From assembly GCF_040500525.1 (NCBI RefSeq), contig NZ_CP159403.1:759001-823000 (forward strand): 64,000 nucleotides of DNA, read 5' to 3'. Numbering within the stretch: position 1 is the first letter of the stretch; each line of letters opens with the position of its first letter. Origin of the DNA: Azospirillum formosense. GTDB lineage: Bacteria > Pseudomonadota > Alphaproteobacteria > Azospirillales > Azospirillaceae. Of this stretch, positions 16,086 through 25,029 are shown in pieces. A model generated the notes under the pieces. It worked only from the letters and a program-made list of their open reading frames with translations, had not been told where the DNA came from and made no database searches. The position numbers and the translations under genes are program-made.

Positions 16086-16778
16086 TCAGACGGGAAAGGA
16101 CACGCTGGCGGTCGTGCCGGCGGCGTCGCTTTCGGTGTTGAGCGTGTCACCGAGCTGGGCGGCCAGCGCCTCGGCCAGCATCAGCCCGTCCTCCGCCGTC
16201 GTGTCGAAGCCGGCGGGCAGGGCGCGCCCGTTGTCCTCGACGATCAGGCGGGCGCGGCCGTTCTGCTCCTGAGTCACCGACACGCGGATCCAGCCCTGTT
16301 CGGGATAGGCGTGGTGCAGGCTGTTGGTGATCAGCTCCGCGGTGATCAGGCCCAGCGGCATGGCCTCGTAAAGGCCGATCTGGATGGGATCGCTCTTCAC
16401 CTCGATCGGCACGTTGGCGAGGCCGCCGGGCGTCCCGTGCTTCACCGCGTCGGCGAGCGATTCGATGTAGCGGCCCAAATTCACATGGGTGCCGGTGCCC
16501 GACTCGTGGAGCTGGCGGTAGAGGATGGCCAGCGCTTCGATGCGCACCAGAGTCTGCTCGTAGGCGGCGCGGGCGTCGGGGTCGCGGATGCGGCCCGTCT
16601 GGAGCTTCAGCAGGCTGATGACGAGCTGAAGGCTGTTCTTGGCCCGGTGCTGAAGCTCGCGCAGTTCGGCCTCCAATTCGCGGATGCGTTCCGCGATTGG
16701 GTCCTCCGGCGCTCCCGAACCGGTGGCGGGGCGATCAGCAGGCAGGGCGACCGGCTGGGACCGGAGGGGATTGGGCAT
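16086..16778 (-). CDS. HisKA_2/HWE-type sensor histidine kinase without a sensor domain
   Basis: A 230-residue soluble kinase. An N-terminal coiled coil (25-45) leads to the HisKA_2 phosphoacceptor box LQHRAKNSLQLV with its His near residue 46, then a dimerisation helix and an HATPase_c domain (about 125-228) with ELITNSLHHAY as the N box and VEDNGRALP as the G1 box. No PAS, GAF or membrane segment is present, so signal input must come from a partner or the coiled coil. No response regulator is adjacent. Enzymes of this class often act in the alphaproteobacterial general stress response (PhyR/NepR). ATG at 16778 was preferred to the GTG just before it. Confidence 0.85.
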   Translation of the reverse strand: MPNPLRSQPVALPADRPATGSGAPEDPIAERIRELEAELRELQHRAKNSLQLVISLLKLQTGRIRDPDARAAYEQTLVRIEALAILYRQLHESGTGTHVNLGRYIESLADAVKHGTPGGLANVPIEVKSDPIQIGLYEAMPLGLITAELITNSLHHAYPEQGWIRVSVTQEQNGRARLIVEDNGRALPAGFDTTAEDGLMLAEALAAQLGDTLNTESDAAGTTASVSFPV

Positions 16779-17010
16779 CACGCAATTCTCGGCTGAGGCG
16801 GGGCAATGTTTTACTTAGGTACAGAACAATTTATGCGCTTGAACCCACTCCCGAATTGGTTCTGAGGAAGTAACCCTCAGCGCATATCCAATTCGTTCGT
16901 CCACGTTTGGACGGAGGGGCAGGGCTTATGAGGCCGGCGGACAAAGGGTCGGAATCGCGGGCAGGCGGGGCAAGCCGGAAAATGCGTTCCCCTGGCCGCC
17001 CCATCGTGGC

Positions 17011-18045
17011 ATGAGTGCCGCCATGCGTTTGAGAACCCTGGTGATTCCTTTCTGCGCCCTGCTGGCGGTGGCCGGCGGATGCGCCGCGGTGGCCGGCAAC
17101 GGCGGACCGCTCGAGTCGTCTGTTCCTGTCGCGTTGGACCCGGACCGCCCCACTCTGTCGGAGGTCGGCGCCCTGCGCTTTCGCGGTGGCCTCCGTCTGC
17201 CCGGCGGGGCGGGGGTCGGGGGCTTGTCCGGTCTGTGGGTCAGCGACTCGGGCGACCGGTTCGTTGCCATCTCCGACCTCGGCAAGAGCGTCACCGGTCG
17301 GCTGTCCTACGACGCCCAGGGGCGTCTGGCCGGCGCCGGATCGTATGATGTCCGCCCGCTGGTCCTCGATAAGAACCCGGACTACCGCGGCCGGCTCAAT
17401 GATTCGGAGGACCTCGCCCGCCTGCCGGACGGTGGCTGGCTTGTGCCGTTCGAGCGCAACCACCGCATCCTCCGTTACGAGGGCGCCACCCGGCCCGAGG
17501 GAACGCCGCGCAAGCTTCCGACCCCTCCGGGCCTGGACACGGCCCCGTCGAACGGCGGGGTGGAGGCTTTGGCGGTGCTGGCGGACGGCCGCATCCTGGC
17601 CATTGAGGAAGGGGACGACAACGGCGTCCGGGAGCGCCACGCCTGGATTGCTCCTCCCGACCTGAAACGGCGCGGGGACTGGGAACCGCTGACCTACCGC
17701 GCGGCGCCGCGCTTCCGCCCCACGGCGGCGGCGGCCCTGCCGGACGGCGGGGTTCTGGTGCTGGAACGGCGGGTGTCCCTGCTGGGCGGATGGGCGGCGC
17801 GCATCGTCCATGTGCCGGCGGAGTCGCTGCGCGGCGGCGCGACGATGGATGGGGTGGAGCTGGCGCGTTTGGAGCCGCCTCTGCCGACCGACAATTTCGA
17901 GGGGCTGTCGGTGCGGCCCGGGCCGGACGGCGACTTGCTGGTCTACGTCGTTTCCGACGACAACCGGAGCCCGCTCCAGCGGACCTACATAATGATGTTC
18001 CAGCTTCCGGCCAACGCCCTCAAGCCCAGCGTGGCGGGGCGCTGA
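17011..18045 (+). CDS. Phytase-like esterase lipoprotein
   Basis: The 344-residue product starts with a lipoprotein signal peptide; the lipobox is AVAGGC with Cys near residue 24. The rest is an all-beta domain with repeated strands such as GGLSGLWVSDSGDRFVAISD, LNDSEDLARLPDGGWLVPFER and NFEGLSVRPGPDGDLLVYVVSDDN, typical of the family described as esterase-like activity of phytase. These are propeller-like periplasmic or outer-membrane proteins of poorly known substrate. ATG at 17023 is an alternative start. It converges on the NYN gene. Confidence 0.8.
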   Translation: MSAAMRLRTLVIPFCALLAVAGGCAAVAGNGGPLESSVPVALDPDRPTLSEVGALRFRGGLRLPGGAGVGGLSGLWVSDSGDRFVAISDLGKSVTGRLSYDAQGRLAGAGSYDVRPLVLDKNPDYRGRLNDSEDLARLPDGGWLVPFERNHRILRYEGATRPEGTPRKLPTPPGLDTAPSNGGVEALAVLADGRILAIEEGDDNGVRERHAWIAPPDLKRRGDWEPLTYRAAPRFRPTAAAALPDGGVLVLERRVSLLGGWAARIVHVPAESLRGGATMDGVELARLEPPLPTDNFEGLSVRPGPDGDLLVYVVSDDNRSPLQRTYIMMFQLPANALKPSVAGR

Positions 18046-18079
18046 CCGGACAAGCGCGCCCCGCGGCGAACGGCACGGA

Positions 18080-18727
18080 TCAGAAATTGGCGTAGGGGCC
18101 GCCCTGGCCGGGCATCTCCGGAGCGCCCGGAGCGGCTGGCCCTCCCATCGGCTCGCGGTGGTGATGGACGCGGGCGATGCTCGGGGCGAGGTCCTGAAGC
18201 TCGATGAAGTTGTCGGCCTGACGGCGCAGCTCGTCGGCGACCATCGGCGGCTGGGAGCGCACGGTGCTGATGACGCTGACCCGCACGCCCTTGCGCTGCA
18301 CCGCCTCGACCAGCCGGCGGAAATCGCCGTCGCCGGAGAACAGCAGGATGTGATCGACGCGCTCGGCCATCTCCATGACGTCGATGGCCAGCTCTATGTC
18401 CATGTTGCCCTTGATCTTGCGGCGGCCCGAGGCGTCGGTGAACTCCTTGGTCGGCTTGGTCACCATGGTGTAGCCGTTGTAATCCAGCCAATCGACCAAC
18501 GGCCGGATCGGCGAATATTCCTGATCCTCCACCAGGGCCGTGTAATAGAAGGCACGCACCAGTCGCCCTTCCGAGGCGAAGCCGTCGCGCAGGCGCTTAT
18601 AGTCGATATCAAAGCCCAGGGACCGGGCAGCCGCGTACAAATTAGCGCCGTCGATGAACATCGCCAGACGCTCTTCCTTGTAAAAGAGCTTGGTAACATC
18701 TTTCGGCAAAGTCGTATTGCGGTCCAA
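18080..18727 (-). CDS. NYN-domain (LabA/DUF88) putative ribonuclease
   Basis: A 215-residue protein whose residues 15-175 form a NYN/PIN-like nuclease fold: MFIDGANLY provides the first catalytic Asp, DIELAIDVMEMAE the middle acidic residues, and LLFSGDGDFRRLVE the last Asp pair. Such proteins cleave RNA with Mg2+. The last 40 residues are His/Pro/Gly-rich and disordered. No ATG fits; the TTG at 18727 is preceded by AAGGA at eight bases and directly starts the conserved sequence, so it was chosen. It is divergent from rpoZ. Confidence 0.82.
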   Translation of the reverse strand: MDRNTTLPKDVTKLFYKEERLAMFIDGANLYAAARSLGFDIDYKRLRDGFASEGRLVRAFYYTALVEDQEYSPIRPLVDWLDYNGYTMVTKPTKEFTDASGRRKIKGNMDIELAIDVMEMAERVDHILLFSGDGDFRRLVEAVQRKGVRVSVISTVRSQPPMVADELRRQADNFIELQDLAPSIARVHHHREPMGGPAAPGAPEMPGQGGPYANF

Positions 18728-18754
18728 TTCCGTAATCCTTCCACGATGGATTGT

Positions 18755-18760
18755 ATTATA
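18755..18760 (-). promoter_or_regulatory. Probable -10 element for the NYN gene
   Basis: A perfect TATAAT on the minus strand lies 27 bases before the TTG start in a locally AT-rich patch. The -35 region 17-18 bases upstream is weak. Confidence 0.4.
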
Positions 18761-18958
18761 TGTCGGGCATACGCGAAATTGCGATTCACCAGATAAGTAA
18801 CGTAGGGGGTCGTCTACGCACGAGCAAGGGGGCGCGCGGGCATGGAGCCCCTGCGGGCGGGGTACGGCGGGTGGACCCGACGAGGCTCGAAGCGCTTGCG
18901 CAGGCGCGAACGCATCAATATATTCGGTTCCCTTCGCAGATCCCGGAGTTGGTTTGGT

Positions 18959-19405
18959 ATGGCCCGCGTTACCGTCGAAGATTGCGTCCTCAAGGTTCCG
19001 AACCGGTTTGAGCTGGTCATGATGGCGGCCCAGCGCGCGCGTGAGATCGCGTCCGGCGCCCCGCTGTCGATCGACCGCGACAACGACAAGAACCCGGTCG
19101 TTGCCCTGCGCGAGATCGCCGATGAGACGGTGATGCTGGAGCATCTGAAGAACGCCCTGATCAAGGGCCACCAGAAGCACGTCGAGCCGGACGAGCCCGA
19201 GGAGGAGATCGTCGAGCTGATGGCCGGCGAGCACGACTGGGCCGCCCGCGGCGACACGTCGCTGGAGGACGAGGACGGGATGAGCGAGGCGGAGGAGGTC
19301 GGCGAAGGCGACGACCTGCTGTCCGACATGGAGAGCGATCCGGCGGCGGCCTTCGGCATGACCGAGGACGACGTCGTCGGCCGCGATGCGGACGGGGATC
19401 TCTGA
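18959..19405 (+). CDS. rpoZ: RNA polymerase omega subunit
   Basis: A 148-residue omega subunit. The N-terminal 60 residues carry the conserved [25 protein letters not shown] and [11 protein letters not shown] segments that fold around the beta-prime tail and help RNA polymerase assemble. The C-terminal 75 residues are strongly acidic and much longer than in E. coli (91 residues overall), as is common in alphaproteobacteria. In many bacteria omega takes part in the ppGpp site; here rpoZ lies directly upstream of rel. A hairpin separates the two genes. Confidence 0.95.
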   Translation: MARVTVEDCVLKVPNRFELVMMAAQRAREIASGAPLSIDRDNDKNPVVALREIADETVMLEHLKNALIKGHQKHVEPDEPEEEIVELMAGEHDWAARGDTSLEDEDGMSEAEEVGEGDDLLSDMESDPAAAFGMTEDDVVGRDADGDL

Positions 19406-19429
19406 CGCTGACCGACAGCGACCGGTATT

Positions 19430-19446
19430 GGGGGCCGACGGCCCCC
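19430..19446 (+). terminator. Hairpin between rpoZ and rel
   Basis: GGGGGCC (19430-19436), a three-base loop, GGCCCCC (19440-19446). It is compact and very stable but has no T tract, so it may only reduce read-through into rel. Confidence 0.4.
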
Positions 19447-19510
19447 CATTCCGTCGACCAACCAATCATTTGCGAAACTTCATGGCGCACGCTGCGCCGG
19501 GTCGGGTGGC

Positions 19511-21682
19511 ATGATCCGGCAATATGAGCTTGTCGAACGCGTCAAGGCGTACGACCCCTCGGCGGACGAGGAGCTGCTCAACCGCGCCTACGTCTTCTCC
19601 ATGAAGGCGCACGGCTCCCAGACCCGCGCCTCGGGCGATCCCTATTTCCTCCACCCGTTGGAGGTCGCCGGCATCCTCACCCAGCTCAAGCTGGACGCCG
19701 GGACCATCGCGACGGCGCTGCTGCACGACACGGTCGAAGACACGGTCGCCACGCTGGAGGACATCGAAAAGCACTTCGGCAAGGAGATCGCCCGTCTGGT
19801 CGACGGCGTGACCAAGCTGTCGCGCCTGGAACTGCACAGCGAGCAGGCCAAGCAGGCCGAGAATTTCCGTAAGCTGGTGCTGGCCATGTCGGAGGACATC
19901 CGTGTCCTCCTGGTGAAGCTCGCCGACCGCCTGCACAACATGCGCACGCTGTTCCACCTGAAGAATCCGGACAAGCGCAAGCGCATCGCGCGCGAAACGA
20001 TCGAGATCTACGCGCCGCTCGCCGAGCGCATCGGCATGCACCAGGTCAAGGACGAGCTGGAGGATCTCTCCTTCGCGGAGCTGAACCCCGACGCCCGCGA
20101 CAGCATCCTGGCCCAGCTCTCCCGCCTGCGCACCGAGGGCGAGAACCGCGTCCAGCGGATCATCCAGGAACTCCGCGGCACGCTGGCGGAGGAGGGGCTG
20201 CCCAACGCCGGGGTCACCGGGCGCGAGAAGACCGCCTATTCGATCTGGCGCAAGCTGCAGCGCAAGAACGTCAGCTTCGAGCAGCTGTCGGACATCATGG
20301 CCTTCCGGATCATGGTGGACACGGTGCCGGAATGCTACCAGGCGCTGGGCGTCATCCACGCCCATTACCCGGTCGTTCCCGGCCGCTTCAAGGACTACAT
20401 CTCCACGCCCAAGCCCAACGGCTACCGCTCGCTCCACACCGGGGTGATCGGTCCGGAGCGCAACCGGATCGAGGTGCAGATCCGCACCAGCGACATGCAC
20501 GAGATCTGCGAACTCGGCGTCGCCGCCCACTGGGCCTACAAGCAGGGCGAACAACGCACCCAGCAGGGGCGCGAGTACCGCTGGCTGCGCGAGCTTCTCG
20601 ACATCCTGGAGCACGCCCAGAAGCCCGAGGAGTTCCTGGAGCACACCAAACTGGAGCTGTTCCAGGACCAGGTCTTCTGCTTCACGCCGAAGGGCGATCT
20701 GATCGCGCTGCCGCGCGGGGCGACCCCGGTGGACTTCGCCTACGCCGTCCACTCGGAGGTCGGCGACCACTGCGTCGGTGCCAAGATCAACGGGCGGATG
20801 CTGCCGCTGCGCACGCAGCTGCAGAACGGCGATCAGGTCGACATCATCACGTCCAAGGCCCAGACCCCGGTTCCGGGCTGGGAACGCTTCGTCGTCACCG
20901 GCAAGGCGCGGGCGCGCATCCGCAAGTTCCTGCGCACCCAGCAGCGCACCCAGTACATCGAGCTGGGCCGCGCCATCCTGCAGCGCCAGTTCAAGTCGGA
21001 AGGCTACGAGTTCTCGGAAAAGGCGCTGGAAGGCGTCATCAAGATCTTCCAGCAGCCGAGCGCCGACGACCTGCTGGCCAGCGTCGGGTCGGGTCTGCAT
21101 TCGGGCCGCGAGGTCTTCCACGCCGTTTTCCCCGGCCACAAGCCGCATGTGGCGACGCCGAAGGAAGGCGACGACAAGAACGCCATCACGGTGCCGAAGC
21201 CCAAGCCGAAGGTGAAGGGCCACAACGCGCCGCTGCCGATCCGCGGACTGATCCCCGGCATGGCGGTCCATTACGCACGCTGCTGCCACCCACTGCCGGG
21301 CGACCGCATCGTCGGCATCGTGACCACCGGCAAGGGCGTGACCATCCACACCATCGACTGCGAGACGCTGGAAAGCTTCCACGAGTCGCCGGAGCGCTGG
21401 ATCGACGTCGCCTGGGACATCGGGCCGGACAGCCCCGAGGAGCATGTCGGGCGCATCTCGCTGGTGGTCAACAACGAGCCGGGCTCTCTCGGCACGCTGT
21501 CCACGGTCATCGGCAAGAACGGCGGCAACATCACGAACCTGAAGATCACCAGCCGAAACACCGACTTCTTCGAGCTGCTGATCGACATCGACGTGAAGGA
21601 CGCCAAGCATCTGACCAACATCATGGCGGCGCTGCGCGCCACCCCCGCCATCAACGCGGTGGAGCGGGCCCGCGGGCGGTGA
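19511..21682 (+). CDS. Bifunctional (p)ppGpp synthetase/hydrolase (Rel/SpoT)
   Basis: A 723-residue long RSH protein. The HD hydrolase domain (about 20-190) keeps the metal motif with His72-Asp73 (LLHDTVED), so hydrolysis should be active. The synthetase domain (about 230-350) contains the STPKPNGYRSLHTGV substrate loop. A TGS domain (about 390-450), a helical/zinc-finger region with YARCCHPLPGD, and a C-terminal ACT domain (about 650-720) follow. It makes and degrades the stringent-response alarmone, usually as the only long RSH in alphaproteobacteria. It sits between rpoZ and the HIT gene. Confidence 0.95.
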   Translation: MIRQYELVERVKAYDPSADEELLNRAYVFSMKAHGSQTRASGDPYFLHPLEVAGILTQLKLDAGTIATALLHDTVEDTVATLEDIEKHFGKEIARLVDGVTKLSRLELHSEQAKQAENFRKLVLAMSEDIRVLLVKLADRLHNMRTLFHLKNPDKRKRIARETIEIYAPLAERIGMHQVKDELEDLSFAELNPDARDSILAQLSRLRTEGENRVQRIIQELRGTLAEEGLPNAGVTGREKTAYSIWRKLQRKNVSFEQLSDIMAFRIMVDTVPECYQALGVIHAHYPVVPGRFKDYISTPKPNGYRSLHTGVIGPERNRIEVQIRTSDMHEICELGVAAHWAYKQGEQRTQQGREYRWLRELLDILEHAQKPEEFLEHTKLELFQDQVFCFTPKGDLIALPRGATPVDFAYAVHSEVGDHCVGAKINGRMLPLRTQLQNGDQVDIITSKAQTPVPGWERFVVTGKARARIRKFLRTQQRTQYIELGRAILQRQFKSEGYEFSEKALEGVIKIFQQPSADDLLASVGSGLHSGREVFHAVFPGHKPHVATPKEGDDKNAITVPKPKPKVKGHNAPLPIRGLIPGMAVHYARCCHPLPGDRIVGIVTTGKGVTIHTIDCETLESFHESPERWIDVAWDIGPDSPEEHVGRISLVVNNEPGSLGTLSTVIGKNGGNITNLKITSRNTDFFELLIDIDVKDAKHLTNIMAALRATPAINAVERARGR

Positions 21683-21722
21683 GGGCACCCGCCCGGCCGC
21701 GCCTATCGGAGGCAAGGGAAGC

Positions 21723-22145
21723 ATGTCCAGCCCGACCATCTTCAGCCGCCTGATCGCCGGGGAGCTGCCCTGCGCCGTGGTGTACGAGGATGCGGAGACC
21801 TTCGCCTTCATGGACGCCGGGCAGGTCAATCCCGGCCATGTGCTGGTGGCGCTGAAGCGCCCGGCCCCGACCATCCTGGACGTGACGGAGGACGAGGCGG
21901 CGGCTCTGTTCCGCACCGTCCACAAGGTCGCCCGCGCCGTCCAAGCGGCCTTTTCGCCGGAGGGGATCACGATTCTCCAGACGAACAAGCCGGCGGGCTG
22001 GCAGACGGTGCCGCACATCCATGTGCATGTGGTGCCGCGCTACGGGAACGACGGCGCCGATCTGGTCTGGCCGCGCCACGACCCGCCCATCGAGGAGTTG
22101 AAGGCGCTCGCCGCGCGGATCGCCGCGCATCACGTCGTCGAATGA
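21723..22145 (+). CDS. HIT-family nucleotide hydrolase/transferase
   Basis: A 140-residue histidine triad protein: N-terminal TIFSRLIAGELPCAVVYED is typical of the Hint/HinT branch, and the catalytic motif HIHVHVVPR lies near residues 99-107. HIT enzymes hydrolyse adenosine phosphoramidates and related nucleotides. The gene follows rel by 40 bases in the same direction, with AGGCAAGGG before the ATG, and may be read from the rel message. Confidence 0.9.
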   Translation: MSSPTIFSRLIAGELPCAVVYEDAETFAFMDAGQVNPGHVLVALKRPAPTILDVTEDEAAALFRTVHKVARAVQAAFSPEGITILQTNKPAGWQTVPHIHVHVVPRYGNDGADLVWPRHDPPIEELKALAARIAAHHVVE

Positions 22146-22244
22146 CGGCGTGACGCGACGCCACACCGCCGCTATATAGCAGGGAGAACCGGTGCCCGCC
22201 GGATGCAGGAGGCGGGACCGGCGCGACACAGGAGTTTCGAGCCT

Positions 22245-22997
22245 ATGCCCCGCCCTCTGCGCCTCGGCGTGAACATCGACCATGTGGCGACCGTCCGCAA
22301 CGCGCGGGGCGGGCGTCACCCCGATCCCGTGCGCGCGGCGAAGCTCGCCGCCGAGGCCGGGGCCGACGGCATCACCGCCCATCTGCGCGAGGACCGCCGG
22401 CATATCGTCGATTCCGACATCGAGCGGCTGATGGCGGAGATCCGGCTGCCGCTGAACCTGGAGATGGCGGCGACCGACGAGATGCTCGCCATCGCGCTGC
22501 GCCACAAACCGCACGCCTGCTGCCTCGTCCCGGAGAAGCGCACCGAGGTCACCACCGAAGGCGGGCTGGACGTCGCCGGGCAGATGGACAACCTCAAGCG
22601 CTTCGTCGGCGAACTCGGCGCCGCGGGCATCCGCGTCTCGCTGTTCATCGACCCGGAGCCGGCGCAGCTCGACGCGGCGAAGGCGCTGGGCGCGCCGGTG
22701 GTGGAGTTGCACACCGGCGCCTATTGCGACGCGCCCGCCGGGGAGCGGCGCGCGGCGGAGCTGGAGCGCATCGTCCGGGCGGCGGCCCACGCCGAGGCCA
22801 TCGGGCTGGAGTGCCACGCCGGCCACGGGCTGAGCTACGAGACGGTCGGCGCGGTCGCCGCCATCCCGACCATCGTGGAGCTGAACATCGGTCATTTCCT
22901 GATCGGCGAGGCGATCTTCGTCGGGCTGGGCAACACGCTCCAGCGCATGCGCGCCGTCATGAAGGACGCCCGTGCGGCGGCTGGAGGCGTCTCATGA
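22245..22997 (+). CDS. pdxJ: Pyridoxine 5'-phosphate synthase
   Basis: A 250-residue TIM-barrel protein with the PdxJ landmarks: [17 protein letters not shown] near the N-terminus, [22 protein letters not shown], and [10 protein letters not shown] with the C-terminal [17 protein letters not shown]. It condenses 1-deoxyxylulose 5-phosphate with 3-amino-2-oxopropyl phosphate, the last step of de novo vitamin B6 synthesis. The ATG at 22245 follows CAGGAG. A CTATATAG patch about 65 bases upstream could be its -10. The stop overlaps the acpS start by four bases. Confidence 0.95.
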   Translation: MPRPLRLGVNIDHVATVRNARGGRHPDPVRAAKLAAEAGADGITAHLREDRRHIVDSDIERLMAEIRLPLNLEMAATDEMLAIALRHKPHACCLVPEKRTEVTTEGGLDVAGQMDNLKRFVGELGAAGIRVSLFIDPEPAQLDAAKALGAPVVELHTGAYCDAPAGERRAAELERIVRAAAHAEAIGLECHAGHGLSYETVGAVAAIPTIVELNIGHFLIGEAIFVGLGNTLQRMRAVMKDARAAAGGVS

Positions 22998-23449
22998 TCC
23001 TGGGCATCGGGAACGACCTGATCGACATCCGCCGGATCGAGCAGTCGCTGGACCGCTTCGGCGACCGCTTCATCGCCCGCATCTTCACCGACGTGGAGCG
23101 CGCCAAGTCCGAGCGCCGCGCCGGTGCCGCCGGCAAGCACAGCGCGCGGGCCGCGACCTACGCCAAGCGCTTCGCGGCCAAGGAGGCCTGTTCCAAGGCG
23201 CTGGGCACCGGTTTCCGCGACGGCGTGTTCTGGCGCGACATGGGGGTGGTGAACCTGCCCTCCGGCCAGCCGACCATGCGCCTGACCGGCGGGGCGCTGG
23301 AGCGTCTGCAGGCGATCACCCCGCCGGGCATGCAGGCGCGCATCCACGTGACGCTGACCGACGAGTACCCGATGGCCGAGGCCTTCGTCATCATCAGCGC
23401 CGAACCGGCCGATACTTCCATCACCACCTCCACGGCACCCTCCGCATGA
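22994..23449 (+). CDS. acpS: Holo-[acyl-carrier-protein] synthase
   Basis: The 151-residue product starts [16 protein letters not shown], with the Mg2+-binding Asp8, and has the second signature [14 protein letters not shown] including its metal Glu. AcpS moves the 4'-phosphopantetheine arm of CoA to apo-ACP, activating fatty-acid synthesis. It overlaps pdxJ and lepB by ATGA at both ends, so the three are translationally coupled. It is slightly longer than the usual 120-130 residues, owing to an AGAAGKHSA-containing insertion and a short C-terminal tail. Confidence 0.95.
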   Translation: MILGIGNDLIDIRRIEQSLDRFGDRFIARIFTDVERAKSERRAGAAGKHSARAATYAKRFAAKEACSKALGTGFRDGVFWRDMGVVNLPSGQPTMRLTGGALERLQAITPPGMQARIHVTLTDEYPMAEAFVIISAEPADTSITTSTAPSA

Positions 23450-24216
23450 CCATGAACAGAGAGACCGCCTTGACCGGCAAATCCAAAGAGACAGGCGGCT
23501 TTGCCGAGACGGTGAAGACGGTCTTCTACGCGGTCATCATCGCCTTCGGCGTGCGGACCTTCGCCTTCGAGCCCTTCAACATCCCGTCCGGGTCGATGAT
23601 CCCGACGCTGCTGATCGGCGACTACCTGTTCGTGTCCAAGTTCTCCTATGGATACAGCAAGTACACGGTCGGCTTCGGGCTGCCCCTGTTCGAGGGCCGC
23701 ATCCTGGGCCACGCGCCGGAGCGCGGCGACGTCGCCGTGTTCAAGCTGCCGCGCGACAACAAGACCGACTACATCAAGCGCGTCATCGGTCTGCCCGGCG
23801 ACACCGTCCAGGTGACCGGCGGCGTCCTGCACATCAACGGCCAGCCTGTGAAGCGCGAGCGGATCGAGGACTATGTGTCCCGCGACGCGCTGGGCCGCGA
23901 GGTCCGCATCGCGCAGTATGTCGAGACCCTGCCGGGTGGGCGCAGCCATCGCATCATCGAGGAGTCGGACAACGGTCCGCTCGACAACACCCCGGCCTTC
24001 AAGGTGCCGGCGAACCACCTGTTCATGATGGGCGACAACCGCGACAACTCGCTGGACAGCCGCGTCCCGTCGCAGGTGGGGTATGTCCCGATGGAGAATC
24101 TGGTCGGGCGCGCCGAATTCCTGTTCTTCTCGCTGGAGGACGGGACGCGCTTCTTCGAGGTGTGGCGCTGGCCGGCGGACCTGCGGTTCAGCCGCCTGTT
24201 CAACGCTGTGAAGTGA
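23446..24216 (+). CDS. lepB: Signal peptidase I
   Basis: A 256-residue type I signal peptidase. One membrane segment (about 23-41) precedes the catalytic Ser50 in PSGSM; the general base Lys111 is in [11 protein letters not shown]; the SPase box [12 protein letters not shown] lies near residue 192. It removes signal peptides of exported proteins on the periplasmic side of the inner membrane. It overlaps acpS by four bases and lies in the common alphaproteobacterial acpS-lepB-rnc-era string. The in-frame ATG six bases downstream is an alternative start. Confidence 0.95.
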   Translation: MTMNRETALTGKSKETGGFAETVKTVFYAVIIAFGVRTFAFEPFNIPSGSMIPTLLIGDYLFVSKFSYGYSKYTVGFGLPLFEGRILGHAPERGDVAVFKLPRDNKTDYIKRVIGLPGDTVQVTGGVLHINGQPVKRERIEDYVSRDALGREVRIAQYVETLPGGRSHRIIEESDNGPLDNTPAFKVPANHLFMMGDNRDNSLDSRVPSQVGYVPMENLVGRAEFLFFSLEDGTRFFEVWRWPADLRFSRLFNAVK

Positions 24217-24252
24217 GCCCCGTCGAGCACCGGGGCGTGGAGATCTGTTATT

Positions 24253-25029
24253 GTGAGCCCTGAAGAACGGGGGACCCCCATGGCGTCCGACGCGGACGTG
24301 AGCGCCGATTCCGCCGACCTTGCGGAGCTGGCCGCGGCCATCGGCCATCGCTTCGCCGACCCGCAGCGGTTGGCCGACGCGGTCACCCATCCCAGCCTGA
24401 TGGGGCTGGAGCGCAACGCCCACGGCGGACGGCCCGAGCAGGGACCCGGCCTGGCCTACGAGCGGCTGGAGTTCCTGGGCGACCGGGTGCTCGGCCTCGT
24501 CATCGCGGAATGGCTGCTCGAACGCTTCCCCGGCGAACGCGAGGGCGCGCTCGCCAAGCGGCACGTTTCGCTGGTCCGGCGGGAAGCGCTCAGCCGCGTC
24601 GCCGACGCGCTGCAGCTCGGGCGCTACCTGCGCCTGTCGCCGTCGGAAGCGCAGGGCGGCGGGCGGAGCAACCGCACCATCCTGGCCGACGCCTGCGAGG
24701 CGGTGATCGGGGCGCTCTATCTGGACGGCGGCATGGACAAGGCGCGGGACTTCATCCGCTCCGCCTGGGCCGACCAGATCGACCGCGCGGACCCGCCGCC
24801 GCTGGATTCCAAGACGGCGTTGCAGGAATGGGCGCAGGGCCACAAGCGGCCCATCCCCACCTATGAACTGATCGAGCAGAGCGGCCCGGCGCACGAGCCG
24901 GTGTTCCGCATCGCGGTCCGGCTGAAGGGCATGGAGCCGGTGACGGCCACCGGCCCGTCCAAGCGGGTCGCCGAACGGAAAGCGGCCAGCGCCTTGCTGC
25001 GCCAATTGGGAGTGCAGGTCGATGACTGA
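24253..25029 (+). CDS. rnc: Ribonuclease III
   Basis: The product (258 residues from the GTG, 249 from the ATG at 24280) has an RNase III domain with the signature ERLEFLGDRVLGL carrying metal-binding acidic residues, a second acidic motif ADACEAVIGALYLD, and a C-terminal double-stranded RNA-binding domain (about 180-255, ending GPSKRVAERKAASALLRQL). It processes rRNA precursors and structured mRNAs. The GTG has GGAG nine bases upstream; both starts are possible. It overlaps era by eight bases. Confidence 0.95.
   Translation: MSPEERGTPMASDADVSADSADLAELAAAIGHRFADPQRLADAVTHPSLMGLERNAHGGRPEQGPGLAYERLEFLGDRVLGLVIAEWLLERFPGEREGALAKRHVSLVRREALSRVADALQLGRYLRLSPSEAQGGGRSNRTILADACEAVIGALYLDGGMDKARDFIRSAWADQIDRADPPPLDSKTALQEWAQGHKRPIPTYELIEQSGPAHEPVFRIAVRLKGMEPVTATGPSKRVAERKAASALLRQLGVQVDD

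Noticed and set aside
18842-18958. N-terminal extension of the omega subunit
   Set aside because: Omega proteins begin with MARVTVEDC, which starts at the ATG at 18959; the upstream frame is Arg-rich and non-coding in character.
19466-22018. Long minus-strand open frame opposite rel and HIT
   Set aside because: Shadow of rel; the predicted product is low-complexity and lacks any motif.
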